A stretch of 64,000 nucleotides of DNA from a virus. The notes beneath the pieces were generated by a model. That model did not search any database, was not told the origin of the DNA, and worked only from the letters and a program-made list of their open reading frames with translations. Below, one piece after another: positions 22,573-29,741 of the stretch; position 1 is the first letter of the stretch; each line of letters opens with the position of its first letter. Where the stretch lies: positions 1-64,000 of IMG/VR virus record IMGVR_UViG_3300042874_000443. One strand, 5' to 3'. Made by a program: the position numbers and the translations under genes.

Positions 22573-22632
22573 CGCGACCTGCACCCCGCGGGGGAGATCC
22601 GAGCGCACAACGGTATAGAGAACCTGGGAGGG
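22571..22632 (-). pseudogene. fragment of a second pth2-like gene
   Basis: The minus strand encodes VLYTVVRSDLPRGVQVA, matching VLYTVIRNDLPHGVQMA of the intact gene at 21614-21937 in 13 of 17 positions. It then runs directly into LPLVR, which is how the intact protein ends. The middle is missing. The fragment begins where the HNH gene stops. No sensible start or remaining fold is present. Confidence 0.65.
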
Positions 22633-22776
22633 GGAGCTAACCGGCGAGGCCGGCGAATCCTGACAGTCGATGCATGCCCTGACGATAGGGCCGCCCGGAG
22701 CATCCGTCAAGGGGTCTAAATCGACCCTCCGAATCTGGCAAAAGGATACGTAGGGGATTGCCGCATAAACATCGGA

Positions 22777-22782
22777 TAGGAT
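22777..22782 (+). promoter_or_regulatory. leaderless-type promoter, TAGGAT-N6-GTG
   Basis: TAGGAT, then TCATCG, then GTG 22789. The gap upstream (22633-22776) holds no gene; I see only a GGGTCTAAAT element at 22712, repeated near 23068. Confidence 0.6.
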
Positions 22783-22788
22783 TCATCG

Positions 22789-22977
22789 GTGATCGAGCAA
22801 ATGCCCAGGGTGTTCACGTTCGCGCTGGTCGACGTAGTGTCCGAGGACGTCAAGCTCTCCAAGGGGAAGGCGAGGAAAGCCATCCTGCGAGGGTACGTCT
22901 CGGTGAACGGGACAGTGGTTCGTGACCCCGAGATGCGGGTGCACGACGGCATGAAGATTGTGTTCAAGCGACAGTAG
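22789..22977 (+). CDS. small S4-like RNA-binding domain protein
   Basis: 62 residues. The core LSKGKARKAILRGYVSVNGTVVRDPEMRVHDGMKIVF matches the S4 domain pattern (S-x-x-x-A-R-x-x-I-x-x-G-x-V-x-V-N-G, then a D and a final G-D-x-I-x-V). The domain binds structured RNA. A stand-alone copy near tRNA and pth2 genes suggests action on tRNA or the ribosome. The start is GTG 22789 by the promoter arrangement. Confidence 0.75.
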   Translation: MIEQMPRVFTFALVDVVSEDVKLSKGKARKAILRGYVSVNGTVVRDPEMRVHDGMKIVFKRQ

Positions 22978-23003
22978 AGACACTTTGCTCGGTTGAGGGG
23001 AGG

Positions 23004-23230
23004 TGATGTCCGTGGACATCCGCCCCATTCGTTAACCTATAGGACGGCAACTGGACCCGGCCTATAGGGTCTAAATATGCCCTTAAAACAGGGCATAAGG
23101 ATGTGTAGATAAACACTGTCTTCATATCCTTGGATATGTAGCTAATGAGCCTCACCTGAGAGGCCTCACCGTCCATGTTGGGCTTGTGAGGATTCATGGT
23201 GGCATTAGCTACATAGCCAAGGGTATGAGG
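23004..23230 (+). ncRNA. structured noncoding region, possible RNA element
   Basis: No ORF is supported between 22978 and 23262. Structure is dense: GATGTCC-GT-GGACATC (23004-23019); the palindrome CCTATAGG twice (23036-23043, 23061-23068); TATGCCCT-N6-AGGGCATA (23076-23097). The largest is a long imperfect stem, in which CTTCATATCCTTGG (23120-23133) and ATGTAGCTAATG (23136-23147) pair with CATTAGCTACAT (23203-23214) and CCAAGGGTATGAGG (23217-23230). The enclosed loop has CCTCAC/GTGAGG. Whether it is transcribed is not known; an origin or a recombination site is possible instead. Confidence 0.5.
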
Positions 23231-23238
23231 CAACAACA

Positions 23239-23250
23239 GCCCTGACGGGC
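23239..23250 (+). promoter_or_regulatory. leader hairpin GCCCTGACGGGC, copy 1
   Basis: GCCC-TGAC-GGGC, directly before AAGGAG (23251) and ATG 23263. It is preceded by CAACAACA, as in copy 3. Confidence 0.6.
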
Positions 23251-23262
23251 AAGGAGACGCTG

Positions 23263-23505
23263 ATGTCCAAGATTCTCTCGTTCGAAGAGTGGTGCAACGC
23301 CACTGGAGCAAACGGCCCCGAGTTTGCCATCTATCCGATGTACGAGGCGTACCTCGACCGCCTGAGCGGCGAGTGTCACTCGTGCCGCAAGGTTCGGCCG
23401 CTCAACAACCACGGAGCGTGCAGCTCGTGTGAGCGCGACAGCGTGTACGAGGCGCACAACAAGGCTTGCTACTGCGACGCGTGGGAAACCTGCGACGCTC
23501 GATAA
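23263..23505 (+). CDS. Cys-rich small protein
   Basis: 80 residues with SD AAGGAG. Two Cys pairs, ECHSCRKV and GACSSCERD (residues 37-56), and CYCDAWETC at the end suggest one or two zinc sites. The N-terminus is helical (SFEEWCNATGANGPEF). No family recognised. First of three genes with the GCCCTGACGGGC leader, so probably co-regulated with DUF3228 and the membrane protein at 25373. Confidence 0.65.
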   Translation: MSKILSFEEWCNATGANGPEFAIYPMYEAYLDRLSGECHSCRKVRPLNNHGACSSCERDSVYEAHNKACYCDAWETCDAR

Positions 23506-23533
23506 GTTCTCAAGACGTTCGAAACACCTAACC

Positions 23534-23545
23534 GCCCTGACGGGC
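23534..23545 (+). promoter_or_regulatory. leader hairpin GCCCTGACGGGC, copy 2
   Basis: The same 12 bases 14 nt before ATG 23560. Here the following segment is AAGAAACAGGAACC, with a weaker Shine-Dalgarno than copies 1 and 3. Confidence 0.6.
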
Positions 23546-23559
23546 AAGAAACAGGAACC

Positions 23560-24174
23560 ATGACCAAGATCGTTTGCAACACGTTCGTGAAGCGCCAGAC
23601 CGCCGAATCGCCGTTCAGCTTCTTCGCTGACATGCCGCCGTGCCCGACCCACCCCGACGGCCGGACGGCCGCGTGGGGTTCGCTCGAGGCCCACATCGAG
23701 GAGTGCGTGGACGAGCCGCTGAAGCTCGATGCCGTCATCAAGGACGGCTACAAGCCGGGCGTGAAGGTCGTGACGATTCCGGGGGCCGCGTTCGGATCTC
23801 ACGGTTTCTACAGCGGCGTCGTCGCCGTCACCGAGAAGACGCCGCTCATGGCGCGGTTCGCCGCTCGTCGTGAAGGCGAGGCTCCGTTCATGGAGGTCCT
23901 GGCACAAGGTCCCAAGCTCCCCGCGGAGGTGGTGGACATCATCCTCTACAGTCGCGAGCTGCTCATCGCCGAGGGCGAACCGGGCGACCCGACCGCCGAC
24001 TACGAGATCGTGTCCATCAATGCGCGCTCGAGTCTCGCACCCGAGCCGATGACGCCGATGGCGATGGCGAGGAACTTCCTCGGGCTCGCGGGCGGTACGA
24101 AGGCGGAGTACACGGCGCAGCAGTTCGCTGATGCCATCGTGTTCTGGTCGCAGCACGCGATGCGCGGGGCGTAG
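23560..24174 (+). CDS. DUF3228 family protein
   Basis: 204 residues. The C-terminal half reads ADYEIVSINARSS, PEPMTPMAMARNFL, GGTKAEYTAQQFADAIVFWS. This is the conserved end of DUF3228, a small family of bacteria and phages without a known activity. The N-terminal part (CNTFVKRQTAE, then PPCPTHPDGR and a Gly-rich GFYSGVV) also fits. Length is normal for the family. It is expressed behind the shared leader hairpin and followed four bases later by a methyltransferase gene. Confidence 0.82.
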   Translation: MTKIVCNTFVKRQTAESPFSFFADMPPCPTHPDGRTAAWGSLEAHIEECVDEPLKLDAVIKDGYKPGVKVVTIPGAAFGSHGFYSGVVAVTEKTPLMARFAARREGEAPFMEVLAQGPKLPAEVVDIILYSRELLIAEGEPGDPTADYEIVSINARSSLAPEPMTPMAMARNFLGLAGGTKAEYTAQQFADAIVFWSQHAMRGA

Positions 24175-24177
24175 TTC

Positions 24178-24831
24178 ATGATGACGGAAGGCGAACGTTC
24201 GGCGTACTTCCGCCAGCGCGAGGTTGAACAAGCTGCGCTGGAACAGCAGCTTGATTCGCTTCCCGACGACGACTATCGGGGACGCTTCGAGCTAGCGAGG
24301 CAAGCGACCGCAGGCGCGTGGCGCCGCGGATCGCTGCTTTCTCCGTTCGAGGTGCGACACGCCCTCGTCCAGAAGTACGCGTTTGCCGTTCCTTGCGACG
24401 AAGCCCTTGATGCGCTCGCTGCGCTCGGGCCCATCGTTGAAATGGGAGCAGGCTCCGGCTACTGGGCGTATCTGCTGCGTAAGCGGGGCGTCGACATTCA
24501 GGCCTACGACAAGCACCCAGGTACCAACAACCACTACAAGTTCACTCATCGGTGGACAGGTGTGGTTCATGGCCTGCCTGGCAAGTTGAAGAAGCGTGCT
24601 GACCGTGCGCTCTTCCTGTGTTGGCCGAACTACAACTCGTCCTTCGCATCCGACTGCCTTCGGTACTACACGGGCAATTCTGTGGCGTACATCGGTGAAG
24701 GCGGATATGGGTGCACAGGAGATGAGGCGTTCCATGCGGCGCTTGACCGTGATTGGAGCGAGGTGAAGGAAGTACGTCTTCCCCAATGGGAAGGCATCCA
24801 CGATGCCCTGTACATCTACAGGCGCCAATGA
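24178..24831 (+). CDS. class I SAM-dependent methyltransferase-like protein
   Basis: 217 residues (ATG 24178 or the adjacent ATG 24181). Motif I is complete: VEMGAGSGYWAYLL at 87-100, then GVDIQAYDKHP with the acidic residue of motif II and ALFLCWPNYNS as motif IV. After this the sequence resembles small-molecule or protein methyltransferases rather than DNA ones, since no DPPY/NPPY is present. The helical N-terminus (residues 5-60) may cap the active site. The substrate cannot be read. Confidence 0.72.
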   Translation: MMTEGERSAYFRQREVEQAALEQQLDSLPDDDYRGRFELARQATAGAWRRGSLLSPFEVRHALVQKYAFAVPCDEALDALAALGPIVEMGAGSGYWAYLLRKRGVDIQAYDKHPGTNNHYKFTHRWTGVVHGLPGKLKKRADRALFLCWPNYNSSFASDCLRYYTGNSVAYIGEGGYGCTGDEAFHAALDRDWSEVKEVRLPQWEGIHDALYIYRRQ

Positions 24832-24849
24832 CATTTCAACGGAGGAACA

Positions 24850-25335
24850 ATGGGTACCGCAGTAACGAGGTTGGTTCGTAGCAAGAAAATCGGTAACTAC
24901 AAGGACGCCAAGAAGTCGATCTTCATCGATGTCACGGAGATCGACGTGGCACGGGCGCAGGTCATCGCGCCTGACCAGTGCGCTATGGCCAAAGCGACTT
25001 GCCGCGCTATTCCCAACGCGCTCAAGACGTTCTTCTACGAGTACGGCGCGTACATCGCGACGTTCGATCCTCGAACGAAGAAGAAGGAGACGCTGCGCTA
25101 CATTCCGTCGCCCGAGGCACGGAAGGCGATCGCGGTGTTCGATGCGACGGGCAGGTTCACGCCTGGCCGGTATCGACTCGACGCGCCATACGGCTCGTCG
25201 ACGTTGGTGAACATTCGCAAGCGCAGCAAGAAACGTCCTGGTCGTCACAAGCCAGGCAAGACCAACATCACACGCCCCGTTCGGGATCTCACCGGGTCTC
25301 GACGTGGACGCCTTCAGTTCGCGTTCGCGTACTGA
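24850..25335 (+). CDS. basic hypothetical protein
   Basis: 161 residues with GGAGG five bases before ATG 24850. The protein is very basic overall, particularly KRSKKRPGRHKPGK near residue 125 and RRGRLQF at the end. The middle has RYIPSPEARKAIAVFDATGRF. Likely nucleic-acid binding, no family recognised. Confidence 0.62.
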   Translation: MGTAVTRLVRSKKIGNYKDAKKSIFIDVTEIDVARAQVIAPDQCAMAKATCRAIPNALKTFFYEYGAYIATFDPRTKKKETLRYIPSPEARKAIAVFDATGRFTPGRYRLDAPYGSSTLVNIRKRSKKRPGRHKPGKTNITRPVRDLTGSRRGRLQFAFAY

Positions 25336-25345
25336 AACAACAACA

Positions 25346-25357
25346 GCCCTGACGGGC
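25346..25357 (+). promoter_or_regulatory. leader hairpin GCCCTGACGGGC, copy 3
   Basis: ACAACAACA-GCCCTGACGGGC-AAGGAGA, the same string of more than 20 bases as in front of the 23263 gene. It is 15 nt before ATG 25373. Confidence 0.6.
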
Positions 25358-25372
25358 AAGGAGAACAGGTAC

Positions 25373-26998
25373 ATGTCAGCAGCACGCTCGAAGCGGCAGT
25401 CCATCCCGAAGATGGACACCCAGGTGGAGGTTCCCACCGACGACACCAACAAGCCGTCCATCTGGGCGCGCATCAAGACTGCGGCGCAGAAGACCATGAC
25501 GGTCGTTGCGAACGCGTCGAAGAAGACGGCGGCCGTCATCGCCAAGCCTTTCAAGGCCGCTGCGAAGAAGGTCGCCCCGCCGATCAAGTCGGCTGCGAAG
25601 AAGATGGCGTGTTGGGCGCGCCTCGTGGCGTATCGCGTGAAGCACGCGGTTCGTCCCGTTACTAACTTCCTCGAGAAGCTCTGGCACCGTGCGCTCAAGC
25701 CGATGTGTCAGTTCGTGCTGCTGACCACCGCCGTCACGGTGGGGTTCATCTGTGCGTACCTTGCGCCCTTGGCCACGGTGCTCACGCTCATTGTTGCCGC
25801 GGGCGTGTTCTTCCTGCTCGCGTCGGCTGTCTCGTCTACCGATGAGATTCGTCAGGCGCTTCCGTTGATTCCTCGTGAGCGTTGGTTCGTGCGAGCTGTC
25901 GCGCGCGCCTCGCTCGCGTTTGTGTGGGGTATCGAAGCACTGGCGCGACTTCTCCGTGTTGCGGCGTACGCGGGCTCGCTCCTGTTGCTCGGCCTCATGT
26001 GCGCGACCTCGGCGTCGTTCGCATTCTTCATGCTGACGTTCGTCGTGCTGTCGTACCTCCAGGTGAAGGGCGCATCGACCATCGCGTTCTACGCGTGGTG
26101 CGTCGTTACCGGAAACTGGGGCACGCTGCTCGTCTTCGCGCTGTTCGACACGACGGTTCTCATGACGCGCGCAACGCGCGTGACACGCACGGCGACGCCG
26201 ACTGCGACCGTTCCCGAGCGTACCGAGGCTTCAGCCTCGCGCGAGTCGTCTCGTTCGATCGTTCTCGACGCCGAAATCGTCGTCGAGGATGCGGTTCGCG
26301 TCGTCACTCCGTCCGACGCTCCTGGCCAGCCGCATCTCTGGACGCGCGGGAACTTCCTGCGTGCGAAGGGAACCGAAGAGCTGTGGGGCACTGTGCACGA
26401 TGTAGCGCCTGTGAGCGCGCCTGACTGGGCGGAGCAGTGGGACGCGAGCACGCCGTGCAACGCGTGTGATGAGCCGAAGGGTGGTCTGCGTGTGACCACG
26501 GACGGCCCCATCGACACCCACGGGCTCTGCGGAGCGTGCTTCGATCTGCAGTGCGAAGAGGATGCGCTCCGGTTCACCGGAGTGTCCCTCAAGGCACGCA
26601 GCCTCCAGGTGCAGCTCAACGCGACGGGGATCGCCTCGACGCCGGAGTACTCGGCGAGCAAGTTCAACAACAACGCGTTGCACTGGCTCACCACCGCGTG
26701 GTGGCGCGACCGCTCGGGGAAGTCTTTCGAGCGGGAGTGGAGCTGTCTCCACGACGGTAACGTTGTGGCGGCCGTTCGACACAACTACAAGAGGAACGTC
26801 TATCTGGTGACGGTCCTCGGAAAGACTGTGTCGTCTACGAAGACGACGCTGGGCGCTGCGAAGCGTCTCGCGTCGGATACCATCAACGACGAGGGCAATG
26901 CCGTGTCCCGGATGGTGGAGACGCTTGGCGACTTGGCCGATAACATCGGCGAGAAGTTGGTGCCTCCATTGTTGTTCCCAGGCACCAAGAAAGGTTGA
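25373..26998 (+). CDS. large membrane protein with Lys/Ala-rich N-terminus and zinc pair
   Basis: 541 residues. Residues 1-100 are Lys/Ala/Pro-rich (KKTAAVIAKPFKAAAKKVAPP), resembling histone-H1-like tails. Five to six hydrophobic segments follow (about 113-132, 135-155, 180-250 in several pieces, then YAWCVVTGNWGTLLVFALF). A cytoplasmic C-terminal domain has CNACDEPKG and LCGACFDLQC (a probable zinc ribbon) near 360-395. No transporter signature is visible. It has the shared leader hairpin and a strong ribosome binding site, so it is probably well expressed. Confidence 0.7.
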   Translation: MSAARSKRQSIPKMDTQVEVPTDDTNKPSIWARIKTAAQKTMTVVANASKKTAAVIAKPFKAAAKKVAPPIKSAAKKMACWARLVAYRVKHAVRPVTNFLEKLWHRALKPMCQFVLLTTAVTVGFICAYLAPLATVLTLIVAAGVFFLLASAVSSTDEIRQALPLIPRERWFVRAVARASLAFVWGIEALARLLRVAAYAGSLLLLGLMCATSASFAFFMLTFVVLSYLQVKGASTIAFYAWCVVTGNWGTLLVFALFDTTVLMTRATRVTRTATPTATVPERTEASASRESSRSIVLDAEIVVEDAVRVVTPSDAPGQPHLWTRGNFLRAKGTEELWGTVHDVAPVSAPDWAEQWDASTPCNACDEPKGGLRVTTDGPIDTHGLCGACFDLQCEEDALRFTGVSLKARSLQVQLNATGIASTPEYSASKFNNNALHWLTTAWWRDRSGKSFEREWSCLHDGNVVAAVRHNYKRNVYLVTVLGKTVSSTKTTLGAAKRLASDTINDEGNAVSRMVETLGDLADNIGEKLVPPLLFPGTKKG

Positions 26999-27001
26999 GC
27001 C

Positions 27002-27280
27002 ATGAAGATCGACTTCGGAGCGATGAAGATTGTCACCGAAACGACGAAAAATCGCGTCTATATGACCGCGGTAGACCCCAGCAATGATCGCGAGATCGTG
27101 ACAGGGTCAGGCGCCTCGGTGCACGAAGCCGCGGAGTGGCTCATCAAGAACGCTAACCGACTCGCACGGAGCGTCAGAGCATCGATCCTGGAGATGAAGT
27201 TCCTCACGAAGGAAGAGATCGATGAAGCTGTTTTTCACGATGAACAGCGTAGTACGGCTGCGGCGAACGCCAACGGCTGA
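27002..27280 (+). CDS. hypothetical protein
   Basis: 92 residues starting three bases after the previous stop. Small alpha/beta type: MKIVTETTKNRVYMTAVD, then ASVHEAAEWLIKNANRLA, ending acidic. No Cys, no signal peptide. No family recognised. Confidence 0.6.
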   Translation: MKIDFGAMKIVTETTKNRVYMTAVDPSNDREIVTGSGASVHEAAEWLIKNANRLARSVRASILEMKFLTKEEIDEAVFHDEQRSTAAANANG

Positions 27281-27300
27281 CCTACACTTCTGGTGCTTCC

Positions 27301-27627
27301 ATGAGCAACAACGAGTTCAACTGTCTGTCCAATGCCCTGCTTCAAGCGGGGCTTCGTTGCGCGTTGCCTGTTGCGTTCGCAGTACCGGAACGCGTTCGCG
27401 AGATGATGGAAGGTGTCGACGTGCGCAACGTGCGCGCGGTGACGCTTCACCAGTGTCCGCGTCCGAAGGGCACCATCGTGAACTACGAGGTCGAGGTTCA
27501 CCTGAAGGGCGGGGCGTGCAAGTCGAGCGAGTTCCAGGCCTCCGGGTCGGACCTCGATCATGACACGTACGTTCTGTACGACAGGAATCGCGATGGGTTG
27601 ATGAAACACCTGCACCTACTGCACTAG
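27301..27627 (+). CDS. hypothetical protein
   Basis: 108 residues. It begins with LSNALLQAGLRCALPVAFAVPERVREMMEG (helical), then beta strands VNYEVEVHLKGG. No good Shine-Dalgarno precedes ATG 27301, and the -10-like TACACT is 12 bases away. Function unknown. Confidence 0.6.
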   Translation: MSNNEFNCLSNALLQAGLRCALPVAFAVPERVREMMEGVDVRNVRAVTLHQCPRPKGTIVNYEVEVHLKGGACKSSEFQASGSDLDHDTYVLYDRNRDGLMKHLHLLH

Positions 27628-27630
27628 CAG

Positions 27631-27636
27631 TAGAAT
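27631..27636 (+). promoter_or_regulatory. leaderless-type promoter, TAGAAT-N6-ATG
   Basis: TAGAAT, GTAGGC, ATG 27643. The intergenic gap is only 15 bases and there is no Shine-Dalgarno. Confidence 0.6.
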
Positions 27637-27642
27637 GTAGGC

Positions 27643-27867
27643 ATGCGACATCGACGCGTGCTGCTTTGCCTGCCGGATCAACCGTCAGAAGAAGTTCTGG
27701 CGGTTGCTCGGATAGTTAAAGCGGCTTTAGCCGCACAGTTTCAAGTACATCTACGTCTAGACGATGAGGACGACGACGAGCTTACGCCTGTCGACAATCC
27801 TCTGCACGACCAACCTATCGTCCTTCAAATCACTGAAGGCGGTATCACCCCACCTGCCGGTGGATAA
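27643..27867 (+). CDS. small acidic protein
   Basis: 74 residues: a basic start (RHRRVLLCL), a helix (EEVLAVARIVKAALAAQF), then LRLDDEDDDEL and a Pro/Gly-rich end. Probably leaderless. No family recognised. Confidence 0.55.
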   Translation: MRHRRVLLCLPDQPSEEVLAVARIVKAALAAQFQVHLRLDDEDDDELTPVDNPLHDQPIVLQITEGGITPPAGG

Positions 27868-27877
27868 AGGATCAACC

Positions 27878-28228
27878 ATGCCCGCGAAGATCATTCTGAC
27901 TGTGGAAGACGATATCTCGGAAGAAGAACAGAAGGACCTGCAATACCTGCTCAGCGACGCGTTGATGGAGTTCGCCACGCGCCGCCACCCCGCCAAGGAC
28001 TACGTGGCCAATCGCTACCCGGACAAGGACACGTTGTTCAACAGGCTCGACAAGGTCGCGCAGGTCGAGCGGCGCTCTGACCTCGCGCGCAAGTTGCATA
28101 ACGCTGCGTTGAGCCCGGAGGTCCTCCGTCTCGAGACGCCCGTTGCAACACAGGCACGGACGTGCGAAACGTGCGGCTACGATGTTCCGACGGAGTGCGA
28201 CGGTCTCAAGTGCAGGGGGCTCGCGTGA
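27878..28228 (+). CDS. hypothetical protein with C-terminal zinc-like CxxC
   Basis: 116 residues with AAGGA upstream. Acidic helical N-terminal part (DDISEEEQKDLQYLLSDALMEFATRRHP), then a basic stretch and a C-terminal CETCGYDVPTECDGLKC. The end could form a small zinc site. GTGA overlap with the next gene. Confidence 0.62.
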   Translation: MPAKIILTVEDDISEEEQKDLQYLLSDALMEFATRRHPAKDYVANRYPDKDTLFNRLDKVAQVERRSDLARKLHNAALSPEVLRLETPVATQARTCETCGYDVPTECDGLKCRGLA

Positions 28229-28527
28229 GCGTCGCTGACAAGATGAAGGGTTCCTGGTTCGCGCAGTGGGGGAACTGGGGCATTCGTATCTCTTGGCAGA
28301 ACGGCGCTTGGGAGGCGAAGGTGTGGCAGTGGCGGCGTGGTCGTGCCCTCGAGCGACAGTACGTGCTCGCGACGCAGACAGGCTTCGCAACGTCGAACAC
28401 CGCTGTCGAGTGGGCGTGGAGTGAGATGCAGAAGGATGGCGCTAAGATCTTCGTTCTGAGCGCGCCCGAGGGTTTCTCGCCCATCGGAATGCTGCCGTTT
28501 CGCCCCATGCTTGAAGCGGTGGCGTGA
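28225..28527 (+). CDS. Trp-rich hypothetical protein
   Basis: 100 residues from GTG 28225. The first half is rich in Trp (GSWFAQWGNWGIRISWQNGAWEAKVWQW), the second helical (TAVEWAWSEMQKDGAKIF). No family recognised. Tightly coupled to both neighbours. Confidence 0.6.
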   Translation: MSVADKMKGSWFAQWGNWGIRISWQNGAWEAKVWQWRRGRALERQYVLATQTGFATSNTAVEWAWSEMQKDGAKIFVLSAPEGFSPIGMLPFRPMLEAVA

Positions 28528-28835
28528 TGCCGAACGACGCTGACAGCCAGACCGTCGTACAGATGTTCAACAGGGCGTGCTCGGACCAGGGTGAGGATGT
28601 TGCGGCGTTGGCGGAGGTGATCGCCGCATTGTCACCACGTGGGTATCTCGAGTTCGCCATGCAGGTTGTGGCGGAGGCGAGGGCACGTGAACAGTTACGC
28701 GTTCACATGTGGACCATGAATCGAGAGCTGGCCAAGCTCCGCTTGTTCATCGACGCCGTGCGCGTCTTCTGGAAGACCCCACAGGACGTGCGCGTGGGTT
28801 GGATACGCGAGATCCAGACACATGCCTGTGCGTGA
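28527..28835 (+). CDS. helical hypothetical protein
   Basis: 102 residues (ATG 28527 overlapping the previous TGA; GTG 28524 also possible). Predicted to be mostly helical: VVQMFNRACSDQGEDVAALAEVIAAL and LEFAMQVVAEARAREQL. It ends the unit before the Dam methylase promoter. Confidence 0.6.
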   Translation: MPNDADSQTVVQMFNRACSDQGEDVAALAEVIAALSPRGYLEFAMQVVAEARAREQLRVHMWTMNRELAKLRLFIDAVRVFWKTPQDVRVGWIREIQTHACA

Positions 28836-28859
28836 TCGCAGTGTGATCTCGCGCCGTTG

Positions 28860-28871
28860 TTTTTTGGCCCC
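28860..28871 (+). promoter_or_regulatory. TTTTTTGGCCCC element, copy before the Dam gene
   Basis: One of three places (also 9479-9491 and 31585-31597) where a run of six or more T is followed by GGCCCC just upstream of a promoter. No strong hairpin precedes it here, so it is not simply a terminator. Confidence 0.4.
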
Positions 28872-28898
28872 TTAGTTTACAAGATAAACCTTCCAGTG

Positions 28899-28904
28899 TA
28901 GGGT
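28899..28904 (+). promoter_or_regulatory. leaderless-type promoter, TAGGGT-N6-GTG
   Basis: TAGGGT, TCTTCG, GTG 28911. No Shine-Dalgarno is present. Confidence 0.55.
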
Positions 28905-28910
28905 TCTTCG

Positions 28911-29741
28911 GTGTCGGCCGCGCCAATCATTAAGTGGGTTGGAGGAAAGTCGAAGCTCCTCCCTGAACTGCGTGCGCGTCTACCCAAGACGTACAAGCGT
29001 TACTTCGAACCGTTCCTGGGCGGCGGCGCTTTGTTCTTCGCGTTGACGCCCAAGGACTCTGTTCTTGGCGACATGAACGGGGCCTTGATCGAGATGTACA
29101 AGGCGGTTGCCTTGGACGTCGATAACATCATCGAAACGCTCGACATGCATCGCCGTGCGCATGCGCGCGAGGCTTACTACTACGAGATTCGTACGATGTG
29201 GAACGAGGGGTGCTGGGCGGATGTCCCGGCGGCACGTGCTGCCGCGTTCATCTACCTGAACAAGACGTGCTTCAATGGCCTGTGGCGCGTGAACCGAAGC
29301 GGCGAGTTCAACGTCCCCCGCGGCGACTACGCGAACCCCACGGTTTTTGACCCTGCTGCGCTTCGTGCCGCTAGCGACGTGTTGCGCAAAGCCAGTCTTC
29401 GAAAGACAGGATACGAACAGACGACCGCTTCTGCGACGGCAGGCGACTTCGTGTACTTCGACCCGCCTTATGACCCGGTGTCCAAGACGTCCAACTTCAC
29501 GTCGTACACGAAGGACGCATTCGGCAAAGACCAGCAGAAACAGCTCGCGAACCATGCACGTGAGCTACACAAGCGCGGTGTCTACGTGATGGTGTCCAAC
29601 AACGACACTGAATACGTGCGGTCGTTGTATGAAGACTTCTGCATCGATACTGTTCAGTGCGGGCGCTCCGTCAACAGTAAGGGTGACAAGCGCGGCAAGG
29701 TCAACGAAGTGATCGTCACATCTTATGGAGCCACCTCGTGA
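28911..29741 (+). CDS. Dam-type DNA adenine (N6) methyltransferase, D12 class
   Basis: 276 residues. Motif order is that of the D12/Dam class: IKWVGGKSKLLPEL at 7-20 (X), FEPFLGGGALFFAL at 32-45 (motif I), and VYFDPPYDPV with DPPY at 184-187 (motif IV). Length is typical for the family. No restriction gene is nearby, so it is an orphan enzyme, likely protecting phage DNA or regulating it. It starts the unit Dam/HAD/DUF4326 with ATGA overlaps. Confidence 0.9.
   Translation: MSAAPIIKWVGGKSKLLPELRARLPKTYKRYFEPFLGGGALFFALTPKDSVLGDMNGALIEMYKAVALDVDNIIETLDMHRRAHAREAYYYEIRTMWNEGCWADVPAARAAAFIYLNKTCFNGLWRVNRSGEFNVPRGDYANPTVFDPAALRAASDVLRKASLRKTGYEQTTASATAGDFVYFDPPYDPVSKTSNFTSYTKDAFGKDQQKQLANHARELHKRGVYVMVSNNDTEYVRSLYEDFCIDTVQCGRSVNSKGDKRGKVNEVIVTSYGATS

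Noticed and set aside
22633-22710. 260-residue minus-strand frame from 22710 containing the pth2-like segment
   Set aside because: Only the 17-residue pth2-like segment is meaningful; the rest is antisense to the HNH gene and has no fold.
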